This document shows positions 27,501 to 36,641 of a stretch of DNA of 64,000 nucleotides, piece by piece. The notes under the pieces are model-generated. The model had not been told where the DNA came from. It worked only from the letters and a program-made list of their open reading frames with translations, and did no database searches. The stretch comes from Flavihumibacter sp. ZG627. GTDB lineage: Bacteria; Bacteroidota; Bacteroidia; Chitinophagales; Chitinophagaceae. The DNA lies in contig NZ_JPHF01000002.1 of NCBI RefSeq assembly GCF_000814325.1, positions 620,001-684,000 on the forward strand. Direction: 5' to 3'. The position numbers and the translations under genes were made by a program. The stretch's first letter is position 1; every line of letters starts with the position of its first letter.

Positions 27501-28470
27501 CAGGGGCATGACGGGCGACAGGACCGGCGCCTATGCATGGAGCCAGCTGGCGCTTGATATGGATAAGAATAACCAGCACAGTCTGTTTGCAAGGGTTGCA
27601 TTCGTGCATACCTGGTTCCATAATCATTGGTCGCATCCTTTCAGTAATAGTCTTCCGCTTTCATTGGAGGCCGCCAGGCATGGATTTGCATCGGGTGATA
27701 TACTCTTTGCCTGTTTTAATTTATCGGGTCATGTGGTCTATATGACAGCCTGCGGCAGACCACTGCAGGAGATCAAAGAGAGAGCAAGAGAGCATATGGA
27801 TATCAACCAGCGAAGAGTGATGAATGCTGCCTTCCACCTGATACTGGAACTCCAGTTTGCAAAAGCGCTGGCGGGTGAAACAGAGCATCCGCTTTCACTC
27901 ACAGACCATGAATACAATGAAGAAAAAGACCTCGCATCCATCTTCCAGACCGAACTGGGCAACCAGATAGGCTATTACCTTGTGGCAAGGGTTAAACTGC
28001 ATCTTCATCATAACGACTGGAAAGGTGCACTGGATTGGGCAGAAAAAGCAATACCACTGCGGCCCGCAATTGAGGGACAAATTGCTGAAGTTGACCTGGT
28101 ACAATTTGAAACTCTTGCCGCGCTTACCGGATTATTGAATAATGGTTCATCGCCGGAGTTGATGGAGAGGAGCCTTGCCGGCATCAGCACCATGCGTCAC
28201 TGGGCTGGTTTATGCTCCACTAATTTCGAACACAAAGCGCAATTGCTGGAAGGAATAATGGCAGGTGCTAAAGGTGATGGTATACAGGCCGAAGAGAGGC
28301 TTAGAAGTGCACTGGTGCTGGCAGAAAATGCAGCCTTCCTGCATGATATTGCATTGATCCAGAAATACCGTCACCTGCTGTCTATAACTAACGGTGCCCC
28401 TGCTGGTAAAGAGGAAGAAATGAAAAATGCATATGAAAGATGGGGAGCCTCAGTACCCTCTTTGCAATAG
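24535..28470 (+). CDS. Soluble adenylyl cyclase-like protein: two cyclase domains, AAA ATPase, TPR-like region
   Basis: This 1311-residue protein probably makes cAMP and has the layout of mammalian soluble adenylyl cyclase. C1 (about 35-200) has the metal aspartates Asp49 (WIDICDFS) and Asp99 (FAGDGVLAAW). C2 (about 260-420) has Lys311 (FDEKAAN) and Thr374 (YTVIG), which select adenine, and the transition-state pair Asn381/Arg385 (VNFAAR). The ATPase has a P-loop at Gly475-Ser482 (GESGSGKS) and a Walker B at about 598-608 (VLIIDDAHWMD). The C-terminal 550 residues are helical repeats. Compared with human sAC, the FAGD-preceding Lys95 is Leu95 here, while Arg176 is kept. Its last 21 bp overlap the convergent ketosynthase gene. 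Confidence 0.9.
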   Translation: MQHKILTDDEPQLIIASFVPKMLREAFSHSPLRIPGELLGEEAALLWIDICDFSPLSNRLLQDHVNGVEQISMILKNHYDPVLTLIRKFGGQPVLFAGDGVLAAWPCSLESSREAALRATACGDAILQSPGATNDRGERLRLHVVAAGGACQLLEISGMYGRWHYTVMGDALRDLRSCASTRRPGELLVSANVMAALRHDHDIDEITGNAGILTVQPGNYQRHDAASILFDGNAKKTLELFIPLPVSFNLDAAHLQWIDELRPVTIVFTQLYHIDPDTALASQSMQKAVNCIAPVLIRHNGILSQTWFDEKAANILIVFGPPPAAHKDNPHRGVLTAIQIKEVLSAAGFDACVGVATGKAFCGILGNDDLRQYTVIGDVVNFAARLAQLQLGQITCDESTMKATRDDFFYADPLELPIKGHGDKVKVWNPVSIESRSGNKIEGHPLVGRQKEKFLLEELFNMAMSGGSAALALMGESGSGKSRLLSDFRSRMIGLEVEQFSSSGDPVEQTTPYYSWRSIIGKMTGTTSIMGKEAMRESVNEYLGEEMKEKAGLLNAVLALDMDDSEFIRSLTTHQREEETRKLLLNILQRAASEKPMVLIIDDAHWMDEASWQLASVVAQQVKNCLLILALEPVRGQQAERFHHAGAIIHMLEPLSAEEQEELIKAILSVDHVNSSVTNIIAQLSKGSPFYCVEIIQALHHEGAILINDNSCVATNATSLENLPLPETIQGMIRMRLDNIEQGPKLALKVASVTGMRFATELVQDIFPIQQEKTMVPNFLKENNRAGLILHERIDGGNGYSFHNGITREVAYEMILSEQKKKLHHEIANWYETNFHHNLNAIYARLAYHWEKAGNNAKAADYLEKESIHLFSNGFARQSVDVGLKGVELLGVKIERDPAMIGVTIGANMGKIMALMGDQKPSDLISLKKLEDPVIDRIILMLLRIGPLAFQSQQIELFALISVTCLRMTLEHGSGTAAADVYSMYSPIYRGMTGDRTGAYAWSQLALDMDKNNQHSLFARVAFVHTWFHNHWSHPFSNSLPLSLEAARHGFASGDILFACFNLSGHVVYMTACGRPLQEIKERAREHMDINQRRVMNAAFHLILELQFAKALAGETEHPLSLTDHEYNEEKDLASIFQTELGNQIGYYLVARVKLHLHHNDWKGALDWAEKAIPLRPAIEGQIAEVDLVQFETLAALTGLLNNGSSPELMERSLAGISTMRHWAGLCSTNFEHKAQLLEGIMAGAKGDGIQAEERLRSALVLAENAAFLHDIALIQKYRHLLSITNGAPAGKEEEMKNAYERWGASVPSLQ

Positions 28471-29457
28471 AAGGGCATTAGCATGCATGTCGGGACCAAT
28501 AGCCAGCAGCACCAGGTTATCTTGCAGAAAATGCTCATGTTCGGTTGCCCATGCCAGATTAACCGGGATATTGGCAGGAGCCATATTGGCAAATGTTTCA
28601 ATGGTATTAATGTATTGTGATGGGGCGATAACCTTATTCCAGTTATCCATCAAAACTTCCGATGCCTGGTGACTTATCAGGCATATATCTGATCCCTTTA
28701 AATTATGTTTTTTCATTATTGCTGTTGCTGCAAGAGGCGTGGTATTCATCCCGAAGGTTTTAAAACCCTCGATACCATCGTCTGTTATCTGGAAATAGGG
28801 TGCCGTCCATAATTGCTGCTCTTTCAAATGCGGATCATACCATGATACCGCTTCATTCTTAGTGAACATTGTACCATAGTATTTTGAATCAGTGATCGTA
28901 TTGTAATCAGTTACCGACCAGCAAGTTGCATCATCACTCATATGCATAACCGCAGCACCGGCACCGTCTGCAGCACTAACAGACTGTGGAGTGTGATAAC
29001 TTACATTTCTGGTCCAGCTACCCCCCACACAAATCAATACATTTTTTACCCTTCCGGCTTTTAACAGCGAATCGGCAAAAAGAAGTGCGGCATTATAATG
29101 GCTGAATTCACAATTGGTTGGAATTACCCAGGTAGAGGAAGGCAAACCCAGTTCCTTATGCAGGGCGTTCAGCTCATTGGGATTGGTATATTTTCCCATG
29201 GAGCCGGTACCTATTAATATATCAACATCTGCAGCAACAATACCAGCATGATCCATTGCTTTTTTAGCTGCATGAACCATGATGGAAACCAGTTCTTCTT
29301 CATCCTTAAGAACATGTCTTGTATGATAGCCGGTGAATAATTTTTCACCATCAGTAATATGCTTTTTCAACCAGTTGAAAATGGGATCATCATTACGCCT
29401 TATGGTTTGGGGGAGCGCATATCCCAGTCCGGTGATCCTTGGCAAGAGCTTACCCAT
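28450..29457 (-). CDS. Beta-ketoacyl-ACP synthase III-like (FabH-like) enzyme
   Basis: A 335-residue thiolase-fold condensing enzyme. The Cys-His-Asn triad is intact: Cys116 (PTNCEFSHYN), His263 (ISHQAS) and Asn291 (ANMAPANIP). Its motifs are unlike housekeeping FabH (which has PHQAN and GNTSAASIP), and it sits away from fatty-acid genes, so a secondary-metabolite role is likely. It is the last gene of a three-gene operon with a ThDP enzyme and an amine oxidase; its start overlaps the amine oxidase end by 8 bp. The substrate is unknown. The gene end overlaps the cyclase gene on the other strand. Confidence 0.85.
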   Translation of the reverse strand: MGKLLPRITGLGYALPQTIRRNDDPIFNWLKKHITDGEKLFTGYHTRHVLKDEEELVSIMVHAAKKAMDHAGIVAADVDILIGTGSMGKYTNPNELNALHKELGLPSSTWVIPTNCEFSHYNAALLFADSLLKAGRVKNVLICVGGSWTRNVSYHTPQSVSAADGAGAAVMHMSDDATCWSVTDYNTITDSKYYGTMFTKNEAVSWYDPHLKEQQLWTAPYFQITDDGIEGFKTFGMNTTPLAATAIMKKHNLKGSDICLISHQASEVLMDNWNKVIAPSQYINTIETFANMAPANIPVNLAWATEHEHFLQDNLVLLAIGPDMHANALLLQRGY

Positions 29458-31180
29458 TTGTCAACCATTTAGGGGATGTTAACTTGAAATGCTGCTGCAA
29501 TACGATCTCTGCTGTTTGTAAGGCACCTTCTACCCATGTCTGGTTAGTTGAATAGGCTTCACCACAAATATAGCAGGGGAAACTATTTACCGGTTTTGTC
29601 ATCTGCTGAAGTATCTCCCATGATTTATAACCCGAGTTCCAGAAATGAACGGCACCACCATAGGGATCATCCGACCAATCTACAAATGCAGCCTCCATAG
29701 GCTCAGGGGCATCCTTGATATTGTGCATTTCCATGATCTGGCGATGCATCTCTTCAACCATCTTACGGGGAGCAGTATGCTCATCCCAGTTATTACGCAG
29801 CCGTTGAGCCCAATCATTTTTCTCGTCTTTCTGCGCATGGGGCATTTTTTTCCTTGTGAATATATTATTGGATGACGATTTACCCTTCATGCGTTTATTG
29901 CCGGGAAGAGACCAGTGGATGGCATTACCCGGACCAAGGGGCAGCCCCCGGAGTCCACCCCAGAATTCAGAACTGCTCATATCATTATAGGCCATCAGGA
30001 GTGCGTTGGTATTTTTGGGATCAGCTCCCGGCTGGCGGCCTTCCACTCCCCAGTAATAACATTGTCTCACGGGTATGTCGGTCAATGACCTGCCCTGTGT
30101 AACGAAAGCTTTTTCCCACCAGGGTTCTTTATATGCGAGGAACATTTTATAAAGATCAACCGGTTCCACGGCGTTCATCATATAACGAAACTGTGGCGCC
30201 TGTTCAGGATCCAGCACAGGCCCTTTGGGCAGGAGTAGTTCCAGTGACCGACGCGGCATCGCGAGAACGATGGCGCGGGCATTGACGGTGAATGATGATT
30301 CACCATCCATGAACTGTAATGATACTCCGGCTGTGCCATCTGATAAGGTAGTCGAATCAAAATATTGCAACCAGTTGTTGAGGTGCACTTCACCGCCGGC
30401 TGCTTCAAATTGTTGCTGAAGCGTCCATGGCACTGAATCATATCCCTGGCTGAACAGATAATATTTTACATCGGGGGTAAAGTTGAAATATTCGGCAATT
30501 GAATTCACGGCGTTGGCATTCATTCCCAGGGAATCATATCCAACAGTTGTTTTCGCGATCTGGTAAGCTTCTTCACTCATAACCTTTGCGAGGATATTCC
30601 AGAATCCGTGTTCATAGAGCGGAGTTCCATCGAGGGTAGCAGATTGAAGGAATTTCTCGAGCTTTTCACCACTGAGTTTTTTTACCTGGGGAAACAGCTG
30701 CTCTACGGCCCAGCCAATTAAATCGCTGGCGGTATTGCCCTGCTGCAGGAAGGCTCTTTCTTTATCGGATAATTTATAGGGAAGAAGATCAGGGTCTGAC
30801 AACTGGTAATTCCGCAAACGATGTCCCCTTGTATAAACAATATTGATAGGTTGGTCAACGGTTTGTTCATGGCGTGGGAGTTTAAGTTCATTCTCCACCA
30901 GGCTGGCAACAATTCGCTGGGATGATACATAGCGCATGCCACCGATCTCACAATTCATGTTGGGAAAGCCGGGAGGTCGTGCAGTGAGTAATCGTCCGCC
31001 AATACGGTCGCTGCCTTCAAACAGTGCCACTTTAAGATTACTTTTCTTACCCCGCCATTTTTTAAGCAGGGGAGAAGAGAGCTGATCGGTGAGTAGTCTC
31101 CATGCAGTATATACTCCACCAACACCACCGCCCACTACAGCTATATCATATTCGGGGGTTGTATTTGCTTTTTTCTTCAT
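29450..31180 (-). CDS. FAD-dependent amine oxidase
   Basis: A 576-residue flavin enzyme of the monoamine/L-amino-acid oxidase family. The N-terminal dinucleotide fold shows YDIAVVGGGVGGVYTAW (about 13-29), with the following EGSDRIGGRL that binds the ribose and phosphates, and the C-terminal FAD contact is ICGEAYSTNQTWVEGALQTAE. No signal peptide is seen, so it is cytoplasmic. It should oxidise an amine or amino acid, or act as a desaturase. It lies 9 bp after the ThDP enzyme gene and overlaps the ketosynthase gene, so the three are translationally coupled. The substrate is unknown. Confidence 0.88.
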   Translation of the reverse strand: MKKKANTTPEYDIAVVGGGVGGVYTAWRLLTDQLSSPLLKKWRGKKSNLKVALFEGSDRIGGRLLTARPPGFPNMNCEIGGMRYVSSQRIVASLVENELKLPRHEQTVDQPINIVYTRGHRLRNYQLSDPDLLPYKLSDKERAFLQQGNTASDLIGWAVEQLFPQVKKLSGEKLEKFLQSATLDGTPLYEHGFWNILAKVMSEEAYQIAKTTVGYDSLGMNANAVNSIAEYFNFTPDVKYYLFSQGYDSVPWTLQQQFEAAGGEVHLNNWLQYFDSTTLSDGTAGVSLQFMDGESSFTVNARAIVLAMPRRSLELLLPKGPVLDPEQAPQFRYMMNAVEPVDLYKMFLAYKEPWWEKAFVTQGRSLTDIPVRQCYYWGVEGRQPGADPKNTNALLMAYNDMSSSEFWGGLRGLPLGPGNAIHWSLPGNKRMKGKSSSNNIFTRKKMPHAQKDEKNDWAQRLRNNWDEHTAPRKMVEEMHRQIMEMHNIKDAPEPMEAAFVDWSDDPYGGAVHFWNSGYKSWEILQQMTKPVNSFPCYICGEAYSTNQTWVEGALQTAEIVLQQHFKLTSPKWLTNG

Positions 31181-31189
31181 GATGGTTGA

Positions 31190-32953
31190 TTAACTGTAAA
31201 GGGGATTATAATATGGTGGAACGCTGGTTCTGTTTATATTGGCGACAATCACCTGTGGTTTTCTGCCCTTATTGGCAGATTTCAATATTTTGGGAAGCAG
31301 CTTTTTCAGTTCAGCGGTGCTGTTGACGGTGTAAGCATCTGCACCCAGCCCTTCCGCGATCTTTGCAATATCAGGGTTACCGAGCGAATACAATTTCTCC
31401 CAGATATCAGGGTCCTTTTTATCGGGGAAATATTGTTCCTGTCCCTGTGTTACCATATTAAGGTTGTTATCGTTCAATACGATCCATATAGCCCCTGCAT
31501 TGTACTGGCTGGCGGTTGATACTTCGCCGCTATGCATGAGGAATGCGCCGTCGCCCACAATACCGATACAGGTGGCATCAGGGCGTCCGAATTTAGCCCC
31601 CAGCACGGCGCCCACGCCAAACCCCATGGGTCCCATTGCCAGGGCGCTGTGAATGGCCCATGGACTGCTTACTTCGAGATAATGTACACCCCAGCCAACG
31701 CAGTTACCGGCATCCAGGAATATTTTGGTTTCAGCATCAGCGGGAAGGTTCTCCTGCAGGCATCGCATGAGGGCGGCAGGTTCGAGAGGCTTAGCGTTTG
31801 AATTATATTGAAGCGGTTCGGCGAAAGGAGAATATTTTTTCTTTATACCGCTTAAAATAGATTTTCTCTTCTTCACCATTTCTTTATCAGGGGGAAAGGA
31901 AGACATCAGTTTTTCCATGTCTTCTATAAAGGCGCCAGCTTCGCCAACAATTCCCTGGGTAACCGGGAATGCCCGGCCGATAGATGCCTGGTCCATATCA
32001 ACCTGGATGAAAGGGCCCTTTTTCGGAACGAGGAGGGGAAGCCATTTATTTGTTGCCAGTTCATTGAGGGAAGAGCCGAGTACGAGAATGCCATCATAAG
32101 GATCCTGTGCATCATTGCCACTCAGCCAGTAATAAGGCCAGAGGCAATCGGCGATACCATATACGCGAAGCGATAGGGGATGCGACTCGGGAAAAATGCC
32201 TTTACCATCGGCTGTTGTCATGATGGGGATGCCGTAGCGAGAAGCGAATTTTTCCAAAGCGGGCAACTGTTCCACCAGTGCATTTCTGCAACCATTACCG
32301 AGAAGTATAACCGGTCGTTTAGCATTAAGCAAAGACTTCACCGCTTTTTTCACTTCATCTAATGGCGCGCCTTTTGGAATGGAGCGATAGCTGCTGGTAT
32401 TGCCTAATAATTGCGGCTTCACAATCACTTCGGTAGTAACATTATTGGGCATGCTGATATGCACAGCATTATGCGGAATGGAAAGCGCATCACGTAGCGC
32501 CTGGCGGATGATTGTTTCAAGGTTAGAACTATCAGAAACCATGGCAGTATATCCTATGCTTGCTGCATAGATGCCGTTAATATTAAGTTTGGCGTCGGTA
32601 CCTTCCTGGAGGTATCCCATTCCGAAATAGCTTTCATTTACTTCACCTGTTATTAGCAATAGGGCAGAACCATCATTCTGCGCATTCATAACTCCGGTGA
32701 GGGCATTAGTGGCACCTGGGCCGGTGGTTACCATTACCACGCCGAGATTACCTGTTGCGCGATGATAACCATCGGCAATGTATGCGGCGCCGGTTTCATG
32801 GCGGCAGATAATAAAGTTGAAACGATGCCGATTGTCTTTGAATGCGGTAAGTAGATTAGCCAGGCCTCCGCCGGGGATACCAAATACATGATCTACTTTT
32901 TCGAGGCTCAGGTAATGAAGGAGAGCATCGCTAACGGTTACTGGGTTTGGCAT
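31190..32953 (-). CDS. Thiamine diphosphate-dependent enzyme, acetolactate-synthase-like
   Basis: A 587-residue ThDP enzyme of the acetolactate synthase/benzoylformate decarboxylase family. The catalytic Glu53 (RHETGAA) that activates the cofactor is present. The ThDP/Mg motif starts at Gly467-Asp-Gly469 and ends in NDNN. The layout is N-terminal PYR domain, central domain (about 190-330) and C-terminal PP domain. No small regulatory subunit or other ilv genes are nearby, so branched-chain amino acid synthesis is unlikely. It is the first gene of the operon and may supply a decarboxylated or carboligated precursor to the amine oxidase and ketosynthase. Confidence 0.88.
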   Translation of the reverse strand: MPNPVTVSDALLHYLSLEKVDHVFGIPGGGLANLLTAFKDNRHRFNFIICRHETGAAYIADGYHRATGNLGVVMVTTGPGATNALTGVMNAQNDGSALLLITGEVNESYFGMGYLQEGTDAKLNINGIYAASIGYTAMVSDSSNLETIIRQALRDALSIPHNAVHISMPNNVTTEVIVKPQLLGNTSSYRSIPKGAPLDEVKKAVKSLLNAKRPVILLGNGCRNALVEQLPALEKFASRYGIPIMTTADGKGIFPESHPLSLRVYGIADCLWPYYWLSGNDAQDPYDGILVLGSSLNELATNKWLPLLVPKKGPFIQVDMDQASIGRAFPVTQGIVGEAGAFIEDMEKLMSSFPPDKEMVKKRKSILSGIKKKYSPFAEPLQYNSNAKPLEPAALMRCLQENLPADAETKIFLDAGNCVGWGVHYLEVSSPWAIHSALAMGPMGFGVGAVLGAKFGRPDATCIGIVGDGAFLMHSGEVSTASQYNAGAIWIVLNDNNLNMVTQGQEQYFPDKKDPDIWEKLYSLGNPDIAKIAEGLGADAYTVNSTAELKKLLPKILKSANKGRKPQVIVANINRTSVPPYYNPLYS

Positions 32954-33540
32954 AAAAAAAGGCCCGCAATTAGATGACGGACCGATAGGGGTTTTATTAC
33001 GATATGGAATATACGTTTTAAAAATTAATTTTTAATATTCCACCAGTAGGCTAAGTGTTTTATTGTTTTTTGCTAAAAAAAACCTGTAGTAATATTTCCA
33101 TTTTCTAAAGGAAAAAACTAACTTTATTATCAACTCCGAAGTTTGACCCTTACCCGACCCGTTTCCTACCTGCCGTTTCTTCTATGTAATGTATGTTAAG
33201 GCGATATTCGTCATCTTCTGATTTAGCAGCCCCTCGCACCTCCTGAAAGCAAATGACAAAGTTCAAGTCCTGATCCCATAACGCCACTAAACCTTTGAAC
33301 ATGAACTCCCATACAGTTCGGCCAGCATTGCTATTGGCCGGGCGCAAGAGTTGGGTACTTGTTGATCGTTCTCTTTGTGAATTTGCCTTTAAACCCAACC
33401 TTGTCCCGACCTCTCCATTCTATTTATGTCCTGCTAATGATGCGGGCCCTCCCTGAGTTAGAATTTCTATTCAATGATTTTATCTGAAACCATGTATTCA
33501 CATGGTAACAGCCCTTTATTGTCCATTCAAACCAATTATC
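32954..33540. other. Long intergenic region between the ThDP operon and the T9SS gene
   Basis: About 590 bp upstream of both divergent genes. It contains the 18-bp AT palindrome TTAAAAATTAATTTTTAA at 33018-33035, which lies 65 bp upstream of the minus-strand start and may be part of the operon promoter. An 82-codon minus-strand frame at 33150-33398 has no recognisable features. The rest shows nothing assignable. Confidence 0.4.
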
Positions 33541-36500
33541 ATGAAAGAATTTTTAACGAACTCTGAAACACGGTTCAAGCGAAAAAATAAAAACAAGAAA
33601 TTCTTGTTGACTTTTGCTTTATCCCTGCAATTAATTTTATTATCATTTAGTTCACTGGCCCAAACTGTTACTTTTAATATTGATGGTGACCCTGCTGATT
33701 GGTTTACTAATCTAAGAAACAGCTCGCCTAATATTATTGCCAAAACATTCCAGCATGATTTAAATGCTGCAGGCGTTGATGTTTCTATTTTCACTGGCGG
33801 AGGTTCAAAAGATGATCTTCCAATGTCAGGATGGCTAAGCGGTGGAAATAGCACCCCGCCTAAGGATGATATTCTGAATGCCGGTTCAATGCTGGTAATT
33901 AATTCATCAACAGATAAAAAATTACTTTTCTTCGGTGACCGCAGATCAGTAAGTGGTTCAGCACAAATCGGGTTATGGTTTTTCCTTAGCCCGGTAAGAA
34001 TAAATCCTACCACTAATAAATTTGAGAATGAAAATGGTGGAGCAGCTGTACATACGGTGGGAGATCTTCTGGTTTTGTGTGAATTTACCAACGGTGGCGT
34101 ACAGGCTGATGTTGATGTTTATAAGGTGGTTTCAGTATCTGCAACCGGGGTACCAACTTTTCAATCATTCCTTAATACGCTGGGCACAGGTAAAACAAAT
34201 GCGGTGGCTGTAACAGCACCTAACTCAACAGAATTGAGTGCTGCAGACTGGCCCTTTTTTATACTTAATGCACAAGGAAACCCAGTAAGGACAGATTGGT
34301 ATTATTCAACAGATAGCAAGGGTACCATTCTCACACAATACCCCGATAATGCATTCTATGAAGGTTATGTTGACCTTGCAGCAATGGAGGCGGCAGACCC
34401 TACCGCAAATTTCTGCTTCACTAATTTCCTGATGGAGACAAGAGCCTCCCATGAAATCAGTGCAACCCTGAAGGATATGGTATTCGGTAGTTTTGAAGTT
34501 GCGCCTGGCACACCAACTGTTGATCCGGTAAGTCCGGTTTGTGTTGGAGGAACGTTGAATCTTACAGCTACCTGTGCCAGCGGTTCTGGTCAGGTAAGAT
34601 GGTATGAAACTGAGGGTGCTGGTATTGATGATGACATTATTTCACTTAGAGGATCAACTTCAGTTGCGGTAAATACCGCAACCGCTGGTACAACAACCTA
34701 TTGGGTTGCATGTGTAAGGGCTGATCTTGGATGTACAAGTGATAAAGTAAAAGCTGAAGGAATCGTGAATGACAACCCTGCGGCACCATCAGTCACAAAT
34801 GATGATGAATGCTTTGGCGTTGATATCGTTCTTGGAGCATCCTGCAGCGGAACTGGTAATACATTAAGATGGTTTACACAACCTTCTGGAGGAACAGCAT
34901 TAACAACTTCAGATGGATTATCTGCAGATGGTACAACCCTAACCAAATCAGGACTTGCAGTAGGCGTTCATACATTCTATGTAGAGTGTTATAATGCAAC
35001 AACTGGTTGTGTTAGTCCAAGGTCAACTGTAACCGGAACTGTTCATGACCTGCCGGAAGTGGATGGACTGGCAACTCTATCTGCAGCAGTGACAGTTTAT
35101 AAAATAATAGTTGGAGGTCAGGAGGTTGAAGTAGATGATTCCTATAATCTAAATTTAAATAAGAACAATGTTGCAAACCTCACAGCATCCGGAACTACAG
35201 GAACAACACCATACAGCTATGTTTGGGTCGAATTAGATCCTGATAATGCTACAACTTTTTTAGATGGCGGGGACGGTACTGCAGTATTCACCGTTACCAG
35301 TTTGACTGGTCTAGGTACATCATATAGATTCCAGGTTACTTTAACAGATGCGGAAGGTTGTACAGCAACTGATATTGTAACTATTAGACCAACATCCGCC
35401 GAGCAAACATGTAATATTACCGGTCCGGGTACAGCATGTGAAAACAGGACAGGATTGAAATATGTTTATTCAGATCCTAATGATGGATTACCAATTCCGG
35501 AGAACACAGATTTCACTTATGACTGGACAATAACCGGAAATGGAACCATTACAAATGAGGTAGTAACAGGTAGTGAAATATCTGCTACTGTAACAGCAGG
35601 AGCTCCGGGTAGCTTTGAAGTAAAACTAACTATTACAAATAAAGCCCCGGGAATAATACCAGAGAAATTCTGTACAAAAACTGTTACAGTCAATCCAGAT
35701 CCAACAGCAGATGCCGGAACAGATCCCGCAGCCCAATGCTGGATATCAACAGGAAATACATTCAGTCCATCTGGCTCTGGTACAAATGGTACTCCATCAT
35801 GGTCAGTGGATAGTAAAACTAATCCTGATCTTAATGTAGCAATCCAGAATGGCGGAACTTATTCACCAACTGTTTTGATCACCCATCTTAACGGAAGCAC
35901 AAGTGGTGGAACAGTTACACTTAAGCTTACTGTAACTAGTACCTTTGATCCAAGTTGTGGTACAGATGTAGATTATGTGGACCTCGTTATTAATGCACAG
36001 GTAGCGGGACCATCGGTTACGTACAATGCACCAGATTGTGATGAGCCAACATTCTCCCTTACCATTAATTCACCGGTACAAGGCACCTCCTACAGGGTTA
36101 CCCAGCCTGGAAATGCCGCCTACGATCAAACACAGGTGTACGGTGGAGTTGGAACTCTTGAGTTTACAGGCTTGATGCCAGGTGCCGGTTATAGCGTAAG
36201 CGCAACAGTTGGATTATGTACTTCAGCACCTGAAGAATGTGCATCAGGATTGAATACTCTGCTGAATAATGAAAACAGATCAACAACATTAGCAAGAAGT
36301 CCGGATGATATTAAGATAAAACTGGAAGCAGCTAATAAGGTTAATGCAGCCCCGAATCCATTTACAGACAGGATAAGGTTTACGCTTGAGTCTGCAATCT
36401 CCGGAAAAGGAACATTGGAATTGTACAATATGCTTGGACAAAAAGTTCAGACAGTATTTGAAGGATATGTGGAAGCAGGCAGACCATTTACCCGTGAGTA

Positions 36501-36591
36501 TGCTGTTCCGCAATCACAAAGAACAAGTCTTGTATATGTGTTCACAGTTGGTGGACTACGTACAAGTGGCAAGTTGATAGGAATGAAATAA
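33541..36591 (+). CDS. Large secreted T9SS cargo protein with Ig-like repeats
   Basis: A 1016-residue cell-surface or secreted protein. The ATG at 33541 (MKEFLTNSETRF) is chosen over the codon at 33502 because it gives a normal signal peptide (ending LSFSSLAQ). The N-terminal domain (about 35-320) starts NIDGDPADW, then several immunoglobulin-like repeats follow (PVCVGGTLNLTATCASGSG; DECFGVDIVLGASCSGTGN). The C-terminus (about 935-1016, AAPNPFTDRIRFTLES and LELYNMLGQKVQ) is a type A sorting domain for the type IX secretion system. It is a tandem paralogue of the protein encoded from 36853. Role in adhesion or matrix is an inference. Confidence 0.85.
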   Translation: MKEFLTNSETRFKRKNKNKKFLLTFALSLQLILLSFSSLAQTVTFNIDGDPADWFTNLRNSSPNIIAKTFQHDLNAAGVDVSIFTGGGSKDDLPMSGWLSGGNSTPPKDDILNAGSMLVINSSTDKKLLFFGDRRSVSGSAQIGLWFFLSPVRINPTTNKFENENGGAAVHTVGDLLVLCEFTNGGVQADVDVYKVVSVSATGVPTFQSFLNTLGTGKTNAVAVTAPNSTELSAADWPFFILNAQGNPVRTDWYYSTDSKGTILTQYPDNAFYEGYVDLAAMEAADPTANFCFTNFLMETRASHEISATLKDMVFGSFEVAPGTPTVDPVSPVCVGGTLNLTATCASGSGQVRWYETEGAGIDDDIISLRGSTSVAVNTATAGTTTYWVACVRADLGCTSDKVKAEGIVNDNPAAPSVTNDDECFGVDIVLGASCSGTGNTLRWFTQPSGGTALTTSDGLSADGTTLTKSGLAVGVHTFYVECYNATTGCVSPRSTVTGTVHDLPEVDGLATLSAAVTVYKIIVGGQEVEVDDSYNLNLNKNNVANLTASGTTGTTPYSYVWVELDPDNATTFLDGGDGTAVFTVTSLTGLGTSYRFQVTLTDAEGCTATDIVTIRPTSAEQTCNITGPGTACENRTGLKYVYSDPNDGLPIPENTDFTYDWTITGNGTITNEVVTGSEISATVTAGAPGSFEVKLTITNKAPGIIPEKFCTKTVTVNPDPTADAGTDPAAQCWISTGNTFSPSGSGTNGTPSWSVDSKTNPDLNVAIQNGGTYSPTVLITHLNGSTSGGTVTLKLTVTSTFDPSCGTDVDYVDLVINAQVAGPSVTYNAPDCDEPTFSLTINSPVQGTSYRVTQPGNAAYDQTQVYGGVGTLEFTGLMPGAGYSVSATVGLCTSAPEECASGLNTLLNNENRSTTLARSPDDIKIKLEAANKVNAAPNPFTDRIRFTLESAISGKGTLELYNMLGQKVQTVFEGYVEAGRPFTREYAVPQSQRTSLVYVFTVGGLRTSGKLIGMK

Positions 36592-36603
36592 ATGAATATC
36601 TCT

Positions 36604-36641
36604 ATGGATGCCTGTAGCTTCTACAGGCATCCATTTTTTTG
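36604..36641 (+). terminator. Rho-independent terminator after the first T9SS gene
   Basis: A perfect 14-bp stem (36604-36617 with 36621-36634) with a 3-base loop is followed by TTTTTTTG. It lies 12 bp after the stop, so the two T9SS genes are separate transcription units. Confidence 0.9.

Noticed and set aside
31190-32953. Calling the ThDP enzyme ilvB (acetolactate synthase)
   Set aside because: No small subunit or other branched-chain amino acid genes are near, and the neighbours are an amine oxidase and a ketosynthase.
33150-33398. An 82-codon minus-strand frame in the region between the ThDP operon and the T9SS gene
   Set aside because: It has no signal, domain or composition that suggests a protein, and no context supports it. 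It was left as intergenic sequence.
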